Assembly (NCBI GenBank): GCA_973895155.1 | Contig: OZ316897.1 | Span: 6,634,001 to 6,698,000 of the forward strand | Direction: 5' to 3' | Source: Marsupella aquatica | Taxonomy: Eukaryota; Marchantiophyta | DNA: 64,000 nucleotides | In this document: piece by piece, positions 48,944-60,223 of the stretch | Position numbering within the stretch: position 1 is the first letter of the stretch | Layout: every line of letters begins with the position of its first letter | The notes under the pieces: model-generated | Told to the model about the DNA's origin: nothing | Database searches by the model: none | The model's input: only the letters and a program-made list of their open reading frames with translations | Made by a program: the position numbers and the translations under genes

Positions 48944-49900
48944 AGACTACAAAATTTCAAACACCCTGCAGCTAGCCTCTCCCTCGACTTCGTCAACGAT
49001 AGAAATCTCTGCAAAAACCTAGGAGGAAGCTCGGGCTTCCAAAATAACTCTCGACTAACTTAACTGATCAGTATTTCGCATGCGGCATGGGGCACCTAAT
49101 GATCACAGAATCTATCCTCTGAAAAACCTAACTGCGGATAGGCACTCCCATCCTCAAAACAGACAGCAACAGTGATCGCTGAATAGAAACTCCGAGCAGA
49201 CGGACAGAGAGTTGCTTTGCATTGCTTTGCTTCCGGAAATCAAACTCGCGTCCGGCCAATAGCCAGGAAAACAAGACACGGCTGAAATTGGAGACGATCA
49301 GGGTTATTAATCCAAAAGCGAGGGAAGACGAGCGGGTAAAGTACCGAGATCGGAGCTCAGAAGGAAGGCCAACGTATGATTTCCTGAAGTGTCACCAAGA
49401 AAGTAGCAGCGGGCATTATTATGTAGCACAAACTATTCAACCAGTCCGAAGAAATAGACATCTCTAGTCACAACCTAAACTAACAACTACAGAAAAAGCA
49501 CACAAACAGACAGGCAGACAGATATTCAAGGACTGGAAGATATCCACTGGCGCAAAGCCCCACACCCTGAACTTGACCTCAAACAGGGTCTTAAGTCGGT
49601 GGCAATCAATCAATCAACCAATCAATTAGTCCACTCGTCCAATCGTCCAAACCATGAGGTAATAACGGCACATTTGACACTGAGATGGACTCCTGTCTGT
49701 TGAAACCCTGAAACAACACTTCTCACTCAACGATCGACATTGTGCGTAGTGACAGTGCACTCTCAACTGCTTCAGAGACACGGAACAAAAGCCAATTCAA
49801 TGTTTTGCTCCGCAATCACTTGAATTGAGTTTGGGAAATTCACCAACCTGGAAACCGATCCCTCATGGCAGTCGAGCAGCCTCGCTTTCTGCCTGCTCAG
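48944..49900. other. Upstream region of PTPA
   Basis: Holds the probable promoter and 5' UTR of the minus-strand PTPA gene, perhaps with a 5' UTR intron; no element can be fixed. A short tetranucleotide-like run (caatcaatcaaccaatcaat) lies at about 49607-49626. No gene seen. Confidence 0.45.
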
Positions 49901-49934
49901 ACCTAAACTAAACAAGGTAACAAACGGCTCCTGC

Positions 49935-50100
49935 TCTGCTCTTTTCTCTCACTATTCTTTCCCAACTTTTCCTTCCTCGCCTGCTTCTGTCTCCTCTCTT
50001 TTCTCTGACTATTCTTTCCCAACTTTTCCTTCCTCGCCTGCTTCTGTCTCCTCTCTTTTCTCTGACTATTCTTTCCTCGCCTGCTTCTGTCTCCTGTTGT
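49935..50100. repeat. Pyrimidine-rich tandem repeat, ~62-bp unit
   Basis: About 2.5 copies of a CT-rich unit containing ctcgcctgcttctgtctcc and actattctttcccaac. The strong strand bias in purines and pyrimidines produces a spurious Lys/Arg-rich frame on the minus strand. Confidence 0.85.
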
Positions 50101-50107
50101 ATACCCT

Positions 50108-50655
50108 ATAATAACTCCTGTGACCCAAAGCAATCCAACTCTTCCTCTTCCTTGTTTCTAATAAGGCGTGTCAAAGCAAAGGTGTAACTCAGTTGCGGCT
50201 TAGCGTGTCAAGCAAAGGTGTAACTCAGATACGGCTTAGGACATAAAACCTCCTGTGACCCAAAGCAATCCAACTCTTTCTTGTTTCTTCTCTAATAGGG
50301 CCTGTCAGAGCAATGGTGTAACTCAGTTATGGCTTAGGACATAAAACCTCCTGTGAACCAAAGCAATCCAACTCTTTCTTGTTTCTTCTCTAATAGGGCC
50401 TGTCAAAGGAATGGTGCAACTCAGTTATGGCTTAGGACATAAAATCTCCAGTGACTCAAAGCAATCCAACTCTTCAACTTCCTTGTTTTGCCTCTAATAG
50501 GGCGTGTCAAAGCAAAAGTGTAACTCAGTTAGGGCTTAGGACATAAAACCTTGTGTGACCCAAAGCAATCCAACTCTTCCTCTTCCTTGTTTCTTCTCTA
50601 ATAGGGGCATGTCAAAGCAGAGAGATGTAACTCAGTTATGGCTTAGGACATCAAA
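50108..50655. repeat. Tandem repeat, ~110-bp unit, about 5 copies
   Basis: Each unit contains gtgtcaaagcaa, gtgtaactcagttatggct, taggacataaaacctcc and ccaaagcaatccaactctt. Copies vary in the length of the ttcctcttccttgtttcttc linker. No open frame is conserved between units. Confidence 0.9.
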
Positions 50656-50759
50656 CTTGTTACGGTGAGGACAGAATCACTATGGGGAAAACATGTACCT
50701 CATAAGAGTAATACGTCCAAAAAAATTAAGCCATAACACTTTGGTTATGGGAAATAAGG

Positions 50760-51160
50760 CATGTCAAAGCTTCTTTCTCGTCTAATAAGGTGTGTCAAAG
50801 CAACAGTTACACCTAGGGACAAACTGAACTCAGGACATAAAGTGCTTTTACAGTGCTCTTACAGCCATGACAAAATGGCTATGGGCTACCAAAATGGGTA
50901 CCATAAGGGTGATACAGCAACAGTTGCACCTAGGGACAAACTGAACTGAGGACATAAAGTGCTTTTAGAGTGCTCTTCCAGCCATGACAAAATGGCTATG
51001 GGCTACCAAAATGATACTTTATGGGGGGATACCTATTGGAGAACTTTGACACTCCCTAATGCACTTGTACACCCTATAACCAAAATAAAGCCCTAACACT
51101 TTGCTTACTGGAGAACTTTGACTATCCCTAATGCACTTGTACACCCTCTAACCCAAATGG
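50760..51160. repeat. Two further local tandem duplications
   Basis: A ~118-bp unit (gcaacagttacacctaggg through gctatgggctaccaaaatg) is present twice at about 50798-51015. Just after it a ~75-bp unit is doubled at 51036-51150 (ggagaactttgac plus cctaatgcacttgtacaccc). The first unit shares gtgtcaaagcaa and ggacataaa with the preceding 110-bp array, so both probably share an origin. Confidence 0.85.
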
Positions 51161-53190
51161 AGTTTCCTTCCCTACCCTCAAAGCCTGTTGGCTTTCAAGG
51201 CACAACCTAGTTTGGGGTTCCAACAAGTGGGTTTAAACTTTGGGGTTCTGTTATGGGGTTTGCCTTTATTTAATATACTTTTAGAATTCCGCGTGCAATG
51301 GATTGACCTCTTTTGAATTCTATAGAATTTTTATTTTGAATCTTATATGATTTCTTTTATTCTATAAACCTTATAGAGTAAGGATCTGACTACACAATCA
51401 AGATCCAAAACTATTCTAAGGACCTATTGTCTAGAGTGGAGCCTCCTCTACACTATTCACCCCAATTGGTCTTATCTCAGAATTAGTGTTAGTCCTTAAT
51501 CAATGTTGGTAATCCTAATTTAAGAGTGGGGCAGGTTTGAATAGAAAATTAACACTAAATGTGGTGGGTTTTGGGGCTAAGATTATTTAGGGTTGGAATT
51601 CCCTGAACCATTTCAAATTTGGTTCAGGACAAACAAAAATTCCAGCCCTACTCCTTAGTTGTGTTGACATTGTTTGGCACTAGTGTAGCCCTGTTGAGAC
51701 TCTATTCCCTAGTGCTGACTTTTCTTTTTCTAGCAATCTTGGGTGCATGAGACGCACTCTCCTCCCTAGCTGTTTGAGATGAGAGAGTAATGTCATTTAA
51801 TGCGTACACTATTACGCATTAATAACACTATTTGGATGTTATTAATGCGTACACTATTAGTGTTGGTCTGTTATTCAAATTAGTAATGTTAATTGAAGAG
51901 TATGCCCAAAAAATTAGGTTACGCAAATAATTTTACTAAGACTAATTGAGGTGAAAAGTGTAGACTGTGAATGTGGTGCATAATTGGAAGTGGGGGTATA
52001 AAGCGAGGATTGGAAGCAAGATTTGAAGGTGAATAGTGAACCTGAACACACAACTGGCAAGTAGTGAATCTATTTTTCACAAGGTCATCGCCATTATTTA
52101 GGTTAAAAAAATTAGCACAGAGATTAATATTCTAAACAAGTTCAATTGTTTTTTATGCCTCACAAAACTTTGGTCAAAATTATATTTTTAAAATGTATTA
52201 TGGATTGCACATGGTCCCTTTGATATATTAGTCCAAGCTTTGTTTTTCTCCAAGTGTGCTCTAAGTGGGATGCAAGTGATGGACTGTGCATTGCTGGCCA
52301 TGGGAACATCAAACCAATCACTTTTAACTACATTGTCATGAAAGTTGCCACAGTTTTTGTATATGGCTACCTTGGTGAACTCATATTCCATGTAACTTTC
52401 TTTGTTGCATTTATGCCTACAATGGAAAATCATGGCAGTACTATAAATACTAAAACAACAGAGGCAATCTTGTAATCCAATATAATTTTAATGGCAAAGT
52501 ACTTAAAAGCTGTAAAAACAATTGGGCACATGTTTTAACTTAAAAGCTTTAAAAACATTGGCCTCAACTTGGGCACTAGTGTAGACAAGGCTGCTAGCTA
52601 ACTGCTCTTTCTCTGGCAGGATTGATAGTGCTATTTGGTCCCATAGCATAACTCAAACTTTCTCCTTGAGTTCTCTTTCATAAGATGTTTAGCAACAATT
52701 GGATTGAGTGATGACAATGTATGTTTCAAGATAACGCTACCCGCGCCAGTTCTCACTGCAACTCATTCTCCATGATACTGTTGTGAATGTTCATGCTATA
52801 TTTCAATGTACACAGAGTGTGCGGTGAGACATTCAATTCAAAATCTCATCAAAATCATTGAGATGACTGAACGCACTATAACAAGAAATTGTTTCAACAG
52901 TTATCACATAATTAGTGGGTTGTTAGTGTAGATCTAGATGAGACTTTTTCCAGGCCTCGTTACCCCCTTGAGGGCTCTCTTGATCAGAGAGGTTAGGATC
53001 ATTTCCTGCGTTTTGGTACTCGGCTCCTTTGGCTGTTTGTGGTGGTTGATTGTGATTCACTCCTAGGCTCAAGGTGTTTCATTGTATCCTTGGGGCAACT
53101 CCTGCCACTGCAAAACTTGGTGGTAGTGTGCTTTGGCTCCTTGGGGTGGTTTTTTCTGTGCCCTGTTGGCCTTTGATGCGGAGGCCCATA
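51160..53190. other. AT-rich intergenic DNA
   Basis: No gene recognised. The only structure that stands out is the inverted repeat at 51797-51860, listed separately. The 73-codon frame at 52254-52475 and its antisense partner match no family I know. Confidence 0.45.
51814..51850. repeat. Perfect 14-bp inverted repeat with flanking direct repeat
   Basis: ACGCATTAATAACA at 51814-51827 is the exact reverse complement of TGTTATTAATGCGT at 51837-51850, with a 9-base loop. The string TTAATGCGTACACTATTA occurs at 51797-51814 and again at 51842-51859, so the hairpin can also fold in a second register. Confidence 0.8.
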
Positions 53191-53192
53191 AT

Positions 53193-53252
53193 ATAAGTTG
53201 TTGCACTGCTGCCCCCTTTAAAATCAATTGTTGCACTGCTGCACCCTTTAAA
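53193..53252. repeat. ~30-bp tandem duplication next to the MITE
   Basis: The unit ttgttgcactgctgc followed by ccctttaaa is present twice in a row; the second copy contributes the left target duplication of the adjacent MITE. Confidence 0.85.
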
Positions 53253-53580
53253 CAGGTATAACCACCATGCCAGGAAACAGTAAAAAGGAAACAGCAAACA
53301 GTAAACAGCAAATGGATGAGAATTTTTTGAAATTTTTTTTGAAATTTTTTTGTTGGAATTTATTATTATTTTTTGGTTTGTATTTTTGACATTTTTTTAC
53401 TAGCTTGGGGCGCTAGTAATAGTAGCGTCTAGCGCTAGCCAAAAATAATCGTTTTTAAAAATATTTTGAAAATTTTGAGTTTTAATGAGAAATTTTTTAT
53501 ATTTCATTTTTTCTCGTAAATATAAAATTTTGCTCATAACAGGAAATCATTTTCCTGTTTCCTGGCACGGTGTAAAGCCT
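53253..53580. mobile_element. hAT-like MITE, 328 bp
   Basis: A noncoding element bounded by terminal inverted repeats of about 27 bp. The left end reads caggtataaccaccatgc then caggaaacag; the right end, reverse complemented, reads aggctttacaccgtgc then caggaaacag. An exact 8-base duplication, CCTTTAAA, flanks it at 53245-53252 and 53581-53588. An 8-bp target duplication with CAGG-type ends fits the hAT superfamily. The interior is AT-rich with a short GC-rich inverted stretch (ggcgctag, ctagcgctagcc) near 53408-53440 and no coding capacity. Confidence 0.75.
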
Positions 53581-53589
53581 CCTTTAAAC

Positions 53590-54984
53590 AAATTGAAAAA
53601 TTAAATGAGGCTGTCTTCTTTAAAGAGATCCTACTATCTATTTAAATTTTGATTTGTGTTCTTGAGGAGTGTCTCTCAAATTTATGATGTTTTCATGGCT
53701 TATCACTAAGTAGCTTGTATGTTAGGATCAGTGAGGCGGTGCCTCTTTGTGGCATTGCATCCAAAGCAATTTGAAGGTCAGTCCCCTTTGACATGCATAT
53801 GGGCTGCTCCAAAGTGTTTACAAATGTTGAGTTCTAGGTGAAATATCAAGAGTCTTATGGAAGCTAAGCTAGAGGTTACTTTACAAGAAATGAGTAAGAG
53901 CAATAGAAGCTTCTCATGCCTAAACTGGTAGTCTATCTCAAGTGCTTTACAATACACAAGACAAAGCAAACCTATCCAGATGCCCTTGCATTGCACACAA
54001 TATGTGGAGGACAATGTCAAAGAGAGAAAAAATCTCAAGGCAAGGCAAAAACATTAATGAGAGACAAAGATAATGAGAGAAAAAGATATTAAGGCAAGCA
54101 AATTTAGTTGAGGCAAGACATATTAGGCAATTACGTAGTCTTAGGTCTAGAGTTACTATGTAACCAAAGTTAGCTTAATTGCAGTTAGTCTAATTGTAGC
54201 CAAATGGCTCAGATAAATTTGTTCCTCTTGTACTTGTGGCATAGGAACCAGCTCGGTCCATGATTGGAGCACCTCCTTGTATTGCATTATGAACACCATC
54301 GTGATCAATCTCCCATTCAACAAGATCCGGGATATGACATTTTGGTAATGCATTTATTCTTAGCTCTACAGTAGAGTAATACTGTAGCCAAAGTTAGGCT
54401 AGTTGTATTCACAAATTAACCTTGTTCGATTAGTCATGCCTTGTCTAATATACACAAGTAGTGTTTGCGTGTGGCCTGGCGTGTGGAGGAGGTGTCGCTC
54501 ATTGTTATTGAGTCACTTGAAAGATTGGGAGAGCTTATGTTGTGGAGGCTTGGTATGGCCAATAGGCAGTGGTGGACCTAGTCACCCAACCCCTCACCAA
54601 ACCCAATACCTTTGCCTAAATATTCTCGGTGCATGAATGTCTACACAAAACTCCACAAGCAAGCACCTCTGTGCCCTTATCACCACCAGCGGCAACTCCC
54701 ATATAAAGTTGCACTTGCTCCTCAATACGACTGTCACTCAATGGCCTCTACTACCTGCACCAGCAACCAACCCAATTGGTAAGTAACTTGTTTTGAACTA
54801 TGATCCCAAGACCATTGTCTTGCCTCAAGCTCAACAATCATTAGTAGATAGGACCGCGGATAAAGTCTCTTAGGCCCCGCGTAACCTTGCCATAAACTGA
54901 AGCCAAGCTAGGTCTGCACCCATTGTATATATCTAGAATAGCCCCTTTGTCAGGTGTCATCCAAGTTTCTTCACTTTGTAACTG
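53590..54984. other. Intergenic, no gene recognised
   Basis: Only short open frames without family matches. Repeated gagacaaagataatgagag-like strings near 54060-54090 form a small purine-rich patch. Nothing else stands out. Confidence 0.45.
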
Positions 54985-55925
54985 TCATTGGTTGACCGCC
55001 CTGTCTCTAGGACATGCCCATGGCCCAAATAGCTAGCTTATCTCAAGCGTCAAGACCAACTTGGCCCCAACTCTAGCAATCATCTATACGGATCCAACTC
55101 AACCAAGAGTCCAAAGGCATGTCTAATGCACTTGGACCTCAACACCCATGCCTAGTACGTCCGCTTTGCCTCCCCAATGCAAGCTCACGTCGTAAGAAAC
55201 TGAATGCATTTGGTTGTTGTTTCGATAGGATTGACAAGCAAGCAAGATAGCCCTTGCAACTTGTGAGGATTTAAAGCACCCCCAGATCCAATTGATATGA
55301 GAAGGATGTAGTCCTCCTTGAGAGCTTTCCAATGCACCCCAAGAAGTACTCAAATGGATTTCCTATTGAGGAGATATTGTTGTTTTTGTTTGACATTTCC
55401 CCTTGGTAGTGCAACTGTCGTGCCTCAACTTGGACTCACCCCTTGGCCCACCTCTATTGCTCCCCTAATATATGTTTCTGGATACCTGCCACCCCCGTAC
55501 CAACTTTGGTCCCCTAGTTTTGGCCCCCACCAAGACTCCAACCAAGTCGATTGGACACGCAGTTAACTTGCTAGGCTTGTAACTTTCTAGTCACGTATCT
55601 ACAAGTGAAATTCTTCAACCCGTTGTGACCGGGCCAACGCAATGCTCATGCCTGGGCCCTCAGGGTTTGTCACCCGTCAGGGGTCCCGAGCGGCTCCACC
55701 CAAGCGACGCCCATTCTTAGGCGTAAAGCGTTTGTTCCGTATGAAATGAACTTCTATGCACATGTGCCCAAGAGGAGCTCTCACTCAAGCCCTTAGAACT
55801 TGTAGTCCATTTGGGGGTCCGAATTGTCCACTCCAAGCCCAACCCACCTCATGACCCAACCAACCCTTAACTTAAGTCCATAACCCTTTTACTCTAGCTT
55901 GGCACCTAGCCTTTGCTGTTGTCCA
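54985..55925 (+). repeat. Dispersed repeat, copy B (AT-shifted)
   Basis: Same-strand partner of 2113-3070, sharing tgaccgccctg, catggcccaaatagc, ccccaactctagcaa, gcacccccaga and aagaggagctctcactcaag in order. Compared with copy A many CG and CNG sites read TG or CA, for instance where copy A has tcgcgacccccgcgg. That pattern suggests decay after cytosine methylation. The copy lies about 1.6 kb upstream of the gypsy gag region, but no terminal structure ties it to that element. Confidence 0.75.
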
Positions 55926-56345
55926 CAAGTACTTCTCACTTGTGAGGCATTGAAAGGTCATCTTTCAATGTTGAGCCTTGGAGAGAGAGGAGCTTGAGTG
56001 GCTATGGTGGCTGTGAGCTCCGCTTGTGTAACGTGGATTCCTTGAGTAGTGCAAAGTGCGTTGGCTTGACATACGTGTGTGATCGGATCGGTGCGGGATC
56101 GATGGGGTATTGTTGACCGGGATTGTTGTGCCGATTGTATGGAGATTACATTGAAAGATCATGAGCTTCAAACTCTATTGTGTGGACAGAAGCTCAGTCT
56201 GAGTTTGTCATTGACGGTGACGGTTCATGGTAGCTCGAATCAATTGGATTTGTGTTTGACGCGGATTCATGTTTCTTGAATCGTTGGTTCTATTGTTTGA
56301 GTACTCTGTTGCTATTCGATCTGGTTTTGGCCAAGCTTGAATGGT

Positions 56346-56410
56346 GTTGGATCTGGATCTGGTCTAGATCTGGATCTGGATTGAGTCGGAGTCTAGATCT
56401 GGATCTGGAA
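56346..56410. repeat. Degenerate (GGATCT)n simple repeat
   Basis: Repeated ggatctggatctgg and tctagatctggatctgg blocks, interrupted once by gattgagtcgga. Confidence 0.9.
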
Positions 56411-56750
56411 AGAGATGGCCGAAGGTTGCTGCTTGTATCGCACTGCTATTTTGTGGACAGATCTGTTGGAATTTTGAGTGCTCGCAGTGTTTTATTGTCA
56501 AGGGACGCTCGTGAAATGTCCCAGAACCGTGCGCGACAGGTTTGTAGAGGTCGAGAGCCATCGACATTGCCGTTTTTGTGAAGGAAATTGTTGCTTTCGA
56601 GTGGCAAATATTGTCATTTCTGAGCCCGACGACTTCTGTTTTGTGTACACACACAACTGTGCGCGCATAAGGCGGCGCATAAGGTCACCCATCCCGAAAG
56701 TGCTCCCAACCACGAGCGCGAAGTCACCCATCGCGAGCGCAAGCAGACGC

Positions 56751-56935
56751 GAGGTCGAGGTCACCCATCCCGGGGCTATTCCGGGTTGTGAGCGTGAGGG
56801 GAGGCACGAGGTCGAGCGCGAGGAGGTCACCCATCCTGGGGCTATTCCGGGTCGTGAGCGCGAGGGGAGGCACGAGGTCGAGCGCGAGGAGGTCACCCAT
56901 CCTGGGGCTATTCCCGGCCGCAAGCGCTTAACTGG
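56751..56935 (+). repeat. Minisatellite, 66-bp unit, about 2.8 copies, open in one frame
   Basis: Units run from gaggtcgagcgcgaggag through tcacccatcctggggcta to gcgaggggaggcac. Because 66 is a multiple of three, the frame stays open and would encode a 22-residue repeat containing EEVTHPGAIPGREREGRH inside a longer frame (56478-57065). The array is flanked by two TTGTGTACACACAA-type palindromes at about 56641-56655 and 56952-56966. Whether it is translated is unknown. Confidence 0.8.
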
Positions 56936-57538
56936 CAAGTTCTCATCCCACCTTGTGTACACACAAGTTTTCACAACTTATTGTTTAGATTCAAGCGCCA
57001 GAGGGCTTTATACACTTTCCGGTTTGCTTAGAGCCTTGTTTCGGGCCAAATCAGAGGCTCTTTAGTGGTTTTTGATAGTTATGAGTTCATCTAAATACAC
57101 AGATTGAACCAATTGTGCATGGTTTCTCATCTATAACATTGGGACATCATGAAGCCTATTATGAAGGCCTTTCATTGAACATTATGAATATTTGTTTGAT
57201 CAATGTGTGATCACTCTTGGTGTGGAGAGTTAGTGTTTGACTATTCTTGTTGATTGGATTCTCTCCACACTTGTTTCCTGTTTATGCGCCATGTTGGTTC
57301 GGTGTGGGCGCTTGATTCCATAGGAGTGATCCGGGTTTGCAACTGGATATTCTAGTGTGCTGTGTATTTCTCTCCTGGTGATGTTGGAGTGATGCCCAAC
57401 ACACCATGGTGAGTGCTTGTGGTACTGACAGGAATAGATTGCCCTTAGGGTTAGCACATAGATTAGGTTAGGGTTGGTTACCACGGATTCTTCTGGTGCT
57501 GCTAGATTACTCGATGGGCACAGTTTCGGCCAGCGGCA

Positions 57539-58912
57539 TTGGTAGCAGTCAGCAGTGCAGCTTCAGACAGTGATTCTGATGAGGACTCAATGACCAGTTC
57601 TCCTCATCATCAGGTGGTTGCACCTTTGTTGTGGGATATGGACGAGATGTACGGGGCTACAAAGGGCCCACGACGATACTCTGGTGCAGTTGGCATGATT
57701 GATCTGGATGACTTCATCCAGGAGTTTGATACGTGGTGCGATATGTAGACATTGCGTAACGCCACATTGTTTACCCCTTTCATGGCATGGAAGGGATTAT
57801 TTTAGCATTTGGAGGGGCCACCCATGGATGACTACCATGAGTTTTGGAAGGCTCATTTGGTTGAGATTGAGGCATGGAGGCAGCATTGGTTGCCTAATTA
57901 CGTGTCCATCACCTATGGCACTAGTGTGGCTGCCCAACCCATTGCCACAGTTGCTGCTTCTTCTAGCAGCACTAGCCAGAGTGGCACACCATCCACCAGC
58001 AGCACTCCAGCAGCATCCACCGCTACTCCTGCCGGTGTGATTGTGATAGGAACTGGAGTTGCGCCAGCATTTAACCGTGTGGTGGAATTCTTTGAGGTAC
58101 TGAAGCAGAACTATCAGGGTGTAAGAACTGATAAGTTGAAGGGTCTTCAGGAGTTCCAGCGCAAGACTGGAGAGAGTCTACGTGAGGCATACACTCATAT
58201 GCGCAGATTGATCACTGTCACCAAGGGAGTGACAGAGGCTCAGGCAGTCCAGTTTTGGTATGCAATTCTGGACAGAGAATTGTGACGCAGAGTGAGAGAT
58301 GTCACTCTGCTTAGGGATGCAGATCCCACATTAGCAGTTATTTTTACACTTTCTGAGCGCATTGAGCTCAATATGGTGAATGAGAAGGTGGTGACTTCCG
58401 GATTTGCCAAGGAAGCTCCAAAGGCTGCATCCACATCCACACCATAGCCTACTGCATGGAAGAGCCAGAGGGAGAAGCCTACTGCACGAGAGTCTACCAG
58501 CCAGAGACCTATGCCCTCTTATGCTAGACAGCAGTCAGGATGTTGGACCTGTGGTGGGGATCATGCACAAAGATATTGCCCAGATCATAGAGGATTAGGG
58601 GGAGCATCTGCGCCTAATCAGCGATAGTGTGATCACTGTGGAGCTCTTGGACACACCAAGGATAGGTGTTTCTCACTCCATCCTGAGTTATGGAGAGGAG
58701 GATCCCGTACACATGATCAGGGAAGAGGAGGAGGAGGTAGAGGAGGTGGACGTGGTTGTGGCATGCCACATGCAGGGAGACAGGGAGGTGACGCTGCCCC
58801 TACTGTAACCATAGATCCAAAGGATGCTAAGATTGCTCAATTGGAGCAATAGCTAGCTGCCATGGCTAGTTCCCAAGTGAGACCTACTTCTGGTGATGGG
58901 GCATGAACATCC
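57539..58912 (+). pseudogene. Gypsy gag, degenerate
   Basis: The structural (capsid/nucleocapsid) part of the retrotransposon. Continuous similarity in one frame runs through an acidic N-terminal part (DLDDFIQEFDTWCD), the capsid-like helical part (FEVLKQNYQGVRTDKLKGL, FQRKTGESLREAYTHMRRLI) and two nucleocapsid zinc knuckles. These are C-x2-C-x3-H-x4-C (CWTCGGDHAQRYC) near 58540-58580 and C-x2-C-x4-H-x4-C (CDHCGALGHTKDRC) near 58628-58670. An Arg/Gly-rich stretch follows. The frame is broken by stops at 57746, 57803, 58283, 58445, 58625, 58850 and 58904. The true start is not visible: the first in-frame codon used here is TTG, and no ATG follows the upstream stop at 57503 before the conserved part. 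Confidence 0.85.
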
Positions 58913-60148
58913 TATGGACCTTCCACATCCCATGGTCCTTCCACATCTTATGGAGCTGATGGAGACCTTGCCACCATGGGATTCATGTGTGGCACTGCAC
59001 ATATTGATGCATCAGCAGCTTTGACACGTAGGGCAACCAAAGCTCTTGAGCCCCGAGGAGCAGTAGTGGAGTTAGATCCACAAAGGGGGGATGCACGTCG
59101 GCAGACAAAGCTTCCTCAGTCTTTTACATTGTCAGAGATAGTTCAGACTGCCTCTATGAACCTGGTTCGGACAAACCATGATGTGTGTAAGTTGGCAGAA
59201 TCAGGTAGTGATGCAGCAGGGATGATAGGTACCTTGCTGGGGGCGGCTACTGCCATGGTACGCGCCCCATTATTTTCAGCGACAGACATGCTGAACTTGG
59301 GAGTTGGTCCTGCAGAAGTGTTCAGATTGGTAGCTACACTCTGTGAGGATACTCCAGTGGTTGCTTCCCATGCAGAAGCAACTTGCAGTGTCGATGCAGT
59401 GAAGACCATGCCACCTACTGCTGCTAGTGAGACATGGCATGCAGCAGCAGCGAGGTTGGTGGATTTACCAGCACGCCCTGCATTTGAGAGGACTAGGTTT
59501 AAACCTAGTGTTGTATCATTGGATAATCAGAGTGGTATCTTCCGATTAGTTGGGCCTTCTGGAGAAGTATACCAGCCAGAGAGGGTGTTACTGGATACTG
59601 GTGCTCAGCCCTTGATCTTGGGAAAGTCTGCCATACGTGGATTGGGATTGCGTCTAGAGGATTTGGAGGATTGTCCCTTTCCCATTCAGACTTCATTGGG
59701 GGGACCTACACCTACACAGCACATTACCAGGAGACCTCTTGATTTGAGGATTCAGGAAGGTCATACCACAGATAGCTCACAGATACAGGCGCAAGCTATT
59801 CTGACTAAGGCAGAGTCATATGATGTGTTGGTGGGATGTACAGTGCTCTACCCCATGGGATTTATTCTTGATTTTTGGGAGGAATCAGTGTCATATAGAC
59901 CTAATTGGCAGTCAGGAGATGCTCAATTGAGAAAATTGCCAGTGAGATTTAGTGGACCTGTGGGAGGCCCTAAATCCACACCATTGTCTTTGGCAGCATT
60001 CAGTGGTGTAATTGTTGGACCTGATGATTTGATTGAGGGTAATGCGCATGCAGTAGATGTTCCATCATTGGAGAAGTCTCATAAGGAGCACATCATGCAA
60101 AGATTACCTGTTGGCAGTGTTGTGCCACCAGTGTGGGACACTGCATAG
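58907..60148 (+). pseudogene. Gypsy aspartic protease region
   Basis: Open for 413 codons in the gag frame. The N-terminal half is a linker without known domain. The protease follows from about 59530, with the catalytic motif LLDTGAQPLILG at about 59585-59620 and the downstream flap/core pattern ending in DVLVGCTVLYPMGF near 59821-59860. In the element it would cleave the polyprotein. It ends at a TAG (60146) in what looks like a continuing polyprotein; further TAGs at 60209 and 60221 separate it from the methyltransferase. Confidence 0.88.
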
Positions 60149-60223
60149 GCCTTGCCACAGACAGCAGCACGATTGGTACATGATGCATGGCGTCATGCTT
60201 TTACACCATAGTCAAGAGCATAG

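Larger units (their letters stand above)
55926..57500. other. Region 5' of gag; probable LTR/leader not resolved
   Basis: A gypsy element should have its 5' LTR, primer-binding site and leader here. I could not fix them because the 3' LTR lies beyond the window. TGTTGG...CCCAACA at 57383-57402 resembles LTR end sequences but is only 20 bases across. The stretch contains a GGATCT-type simple repeat at 56346-56410 and the 66-bp minisatellite, both listed separately. Confidence 0.4.

Noticed and set aside
49903-50133. Lys/Arg-rich frame on the minus strand
   Set aside because: Translation of the CT-rich 62-bp tandem repeat, not a gene.
57383-57430. Possible LTR end and primer-binding site
   Set aside because: TGTTGG and CCCAACA are only 20 bases apart and the following bases do not match a plant initiator-Met or other tRNA 3' end that I can name; the 3' LTR is outside the window.
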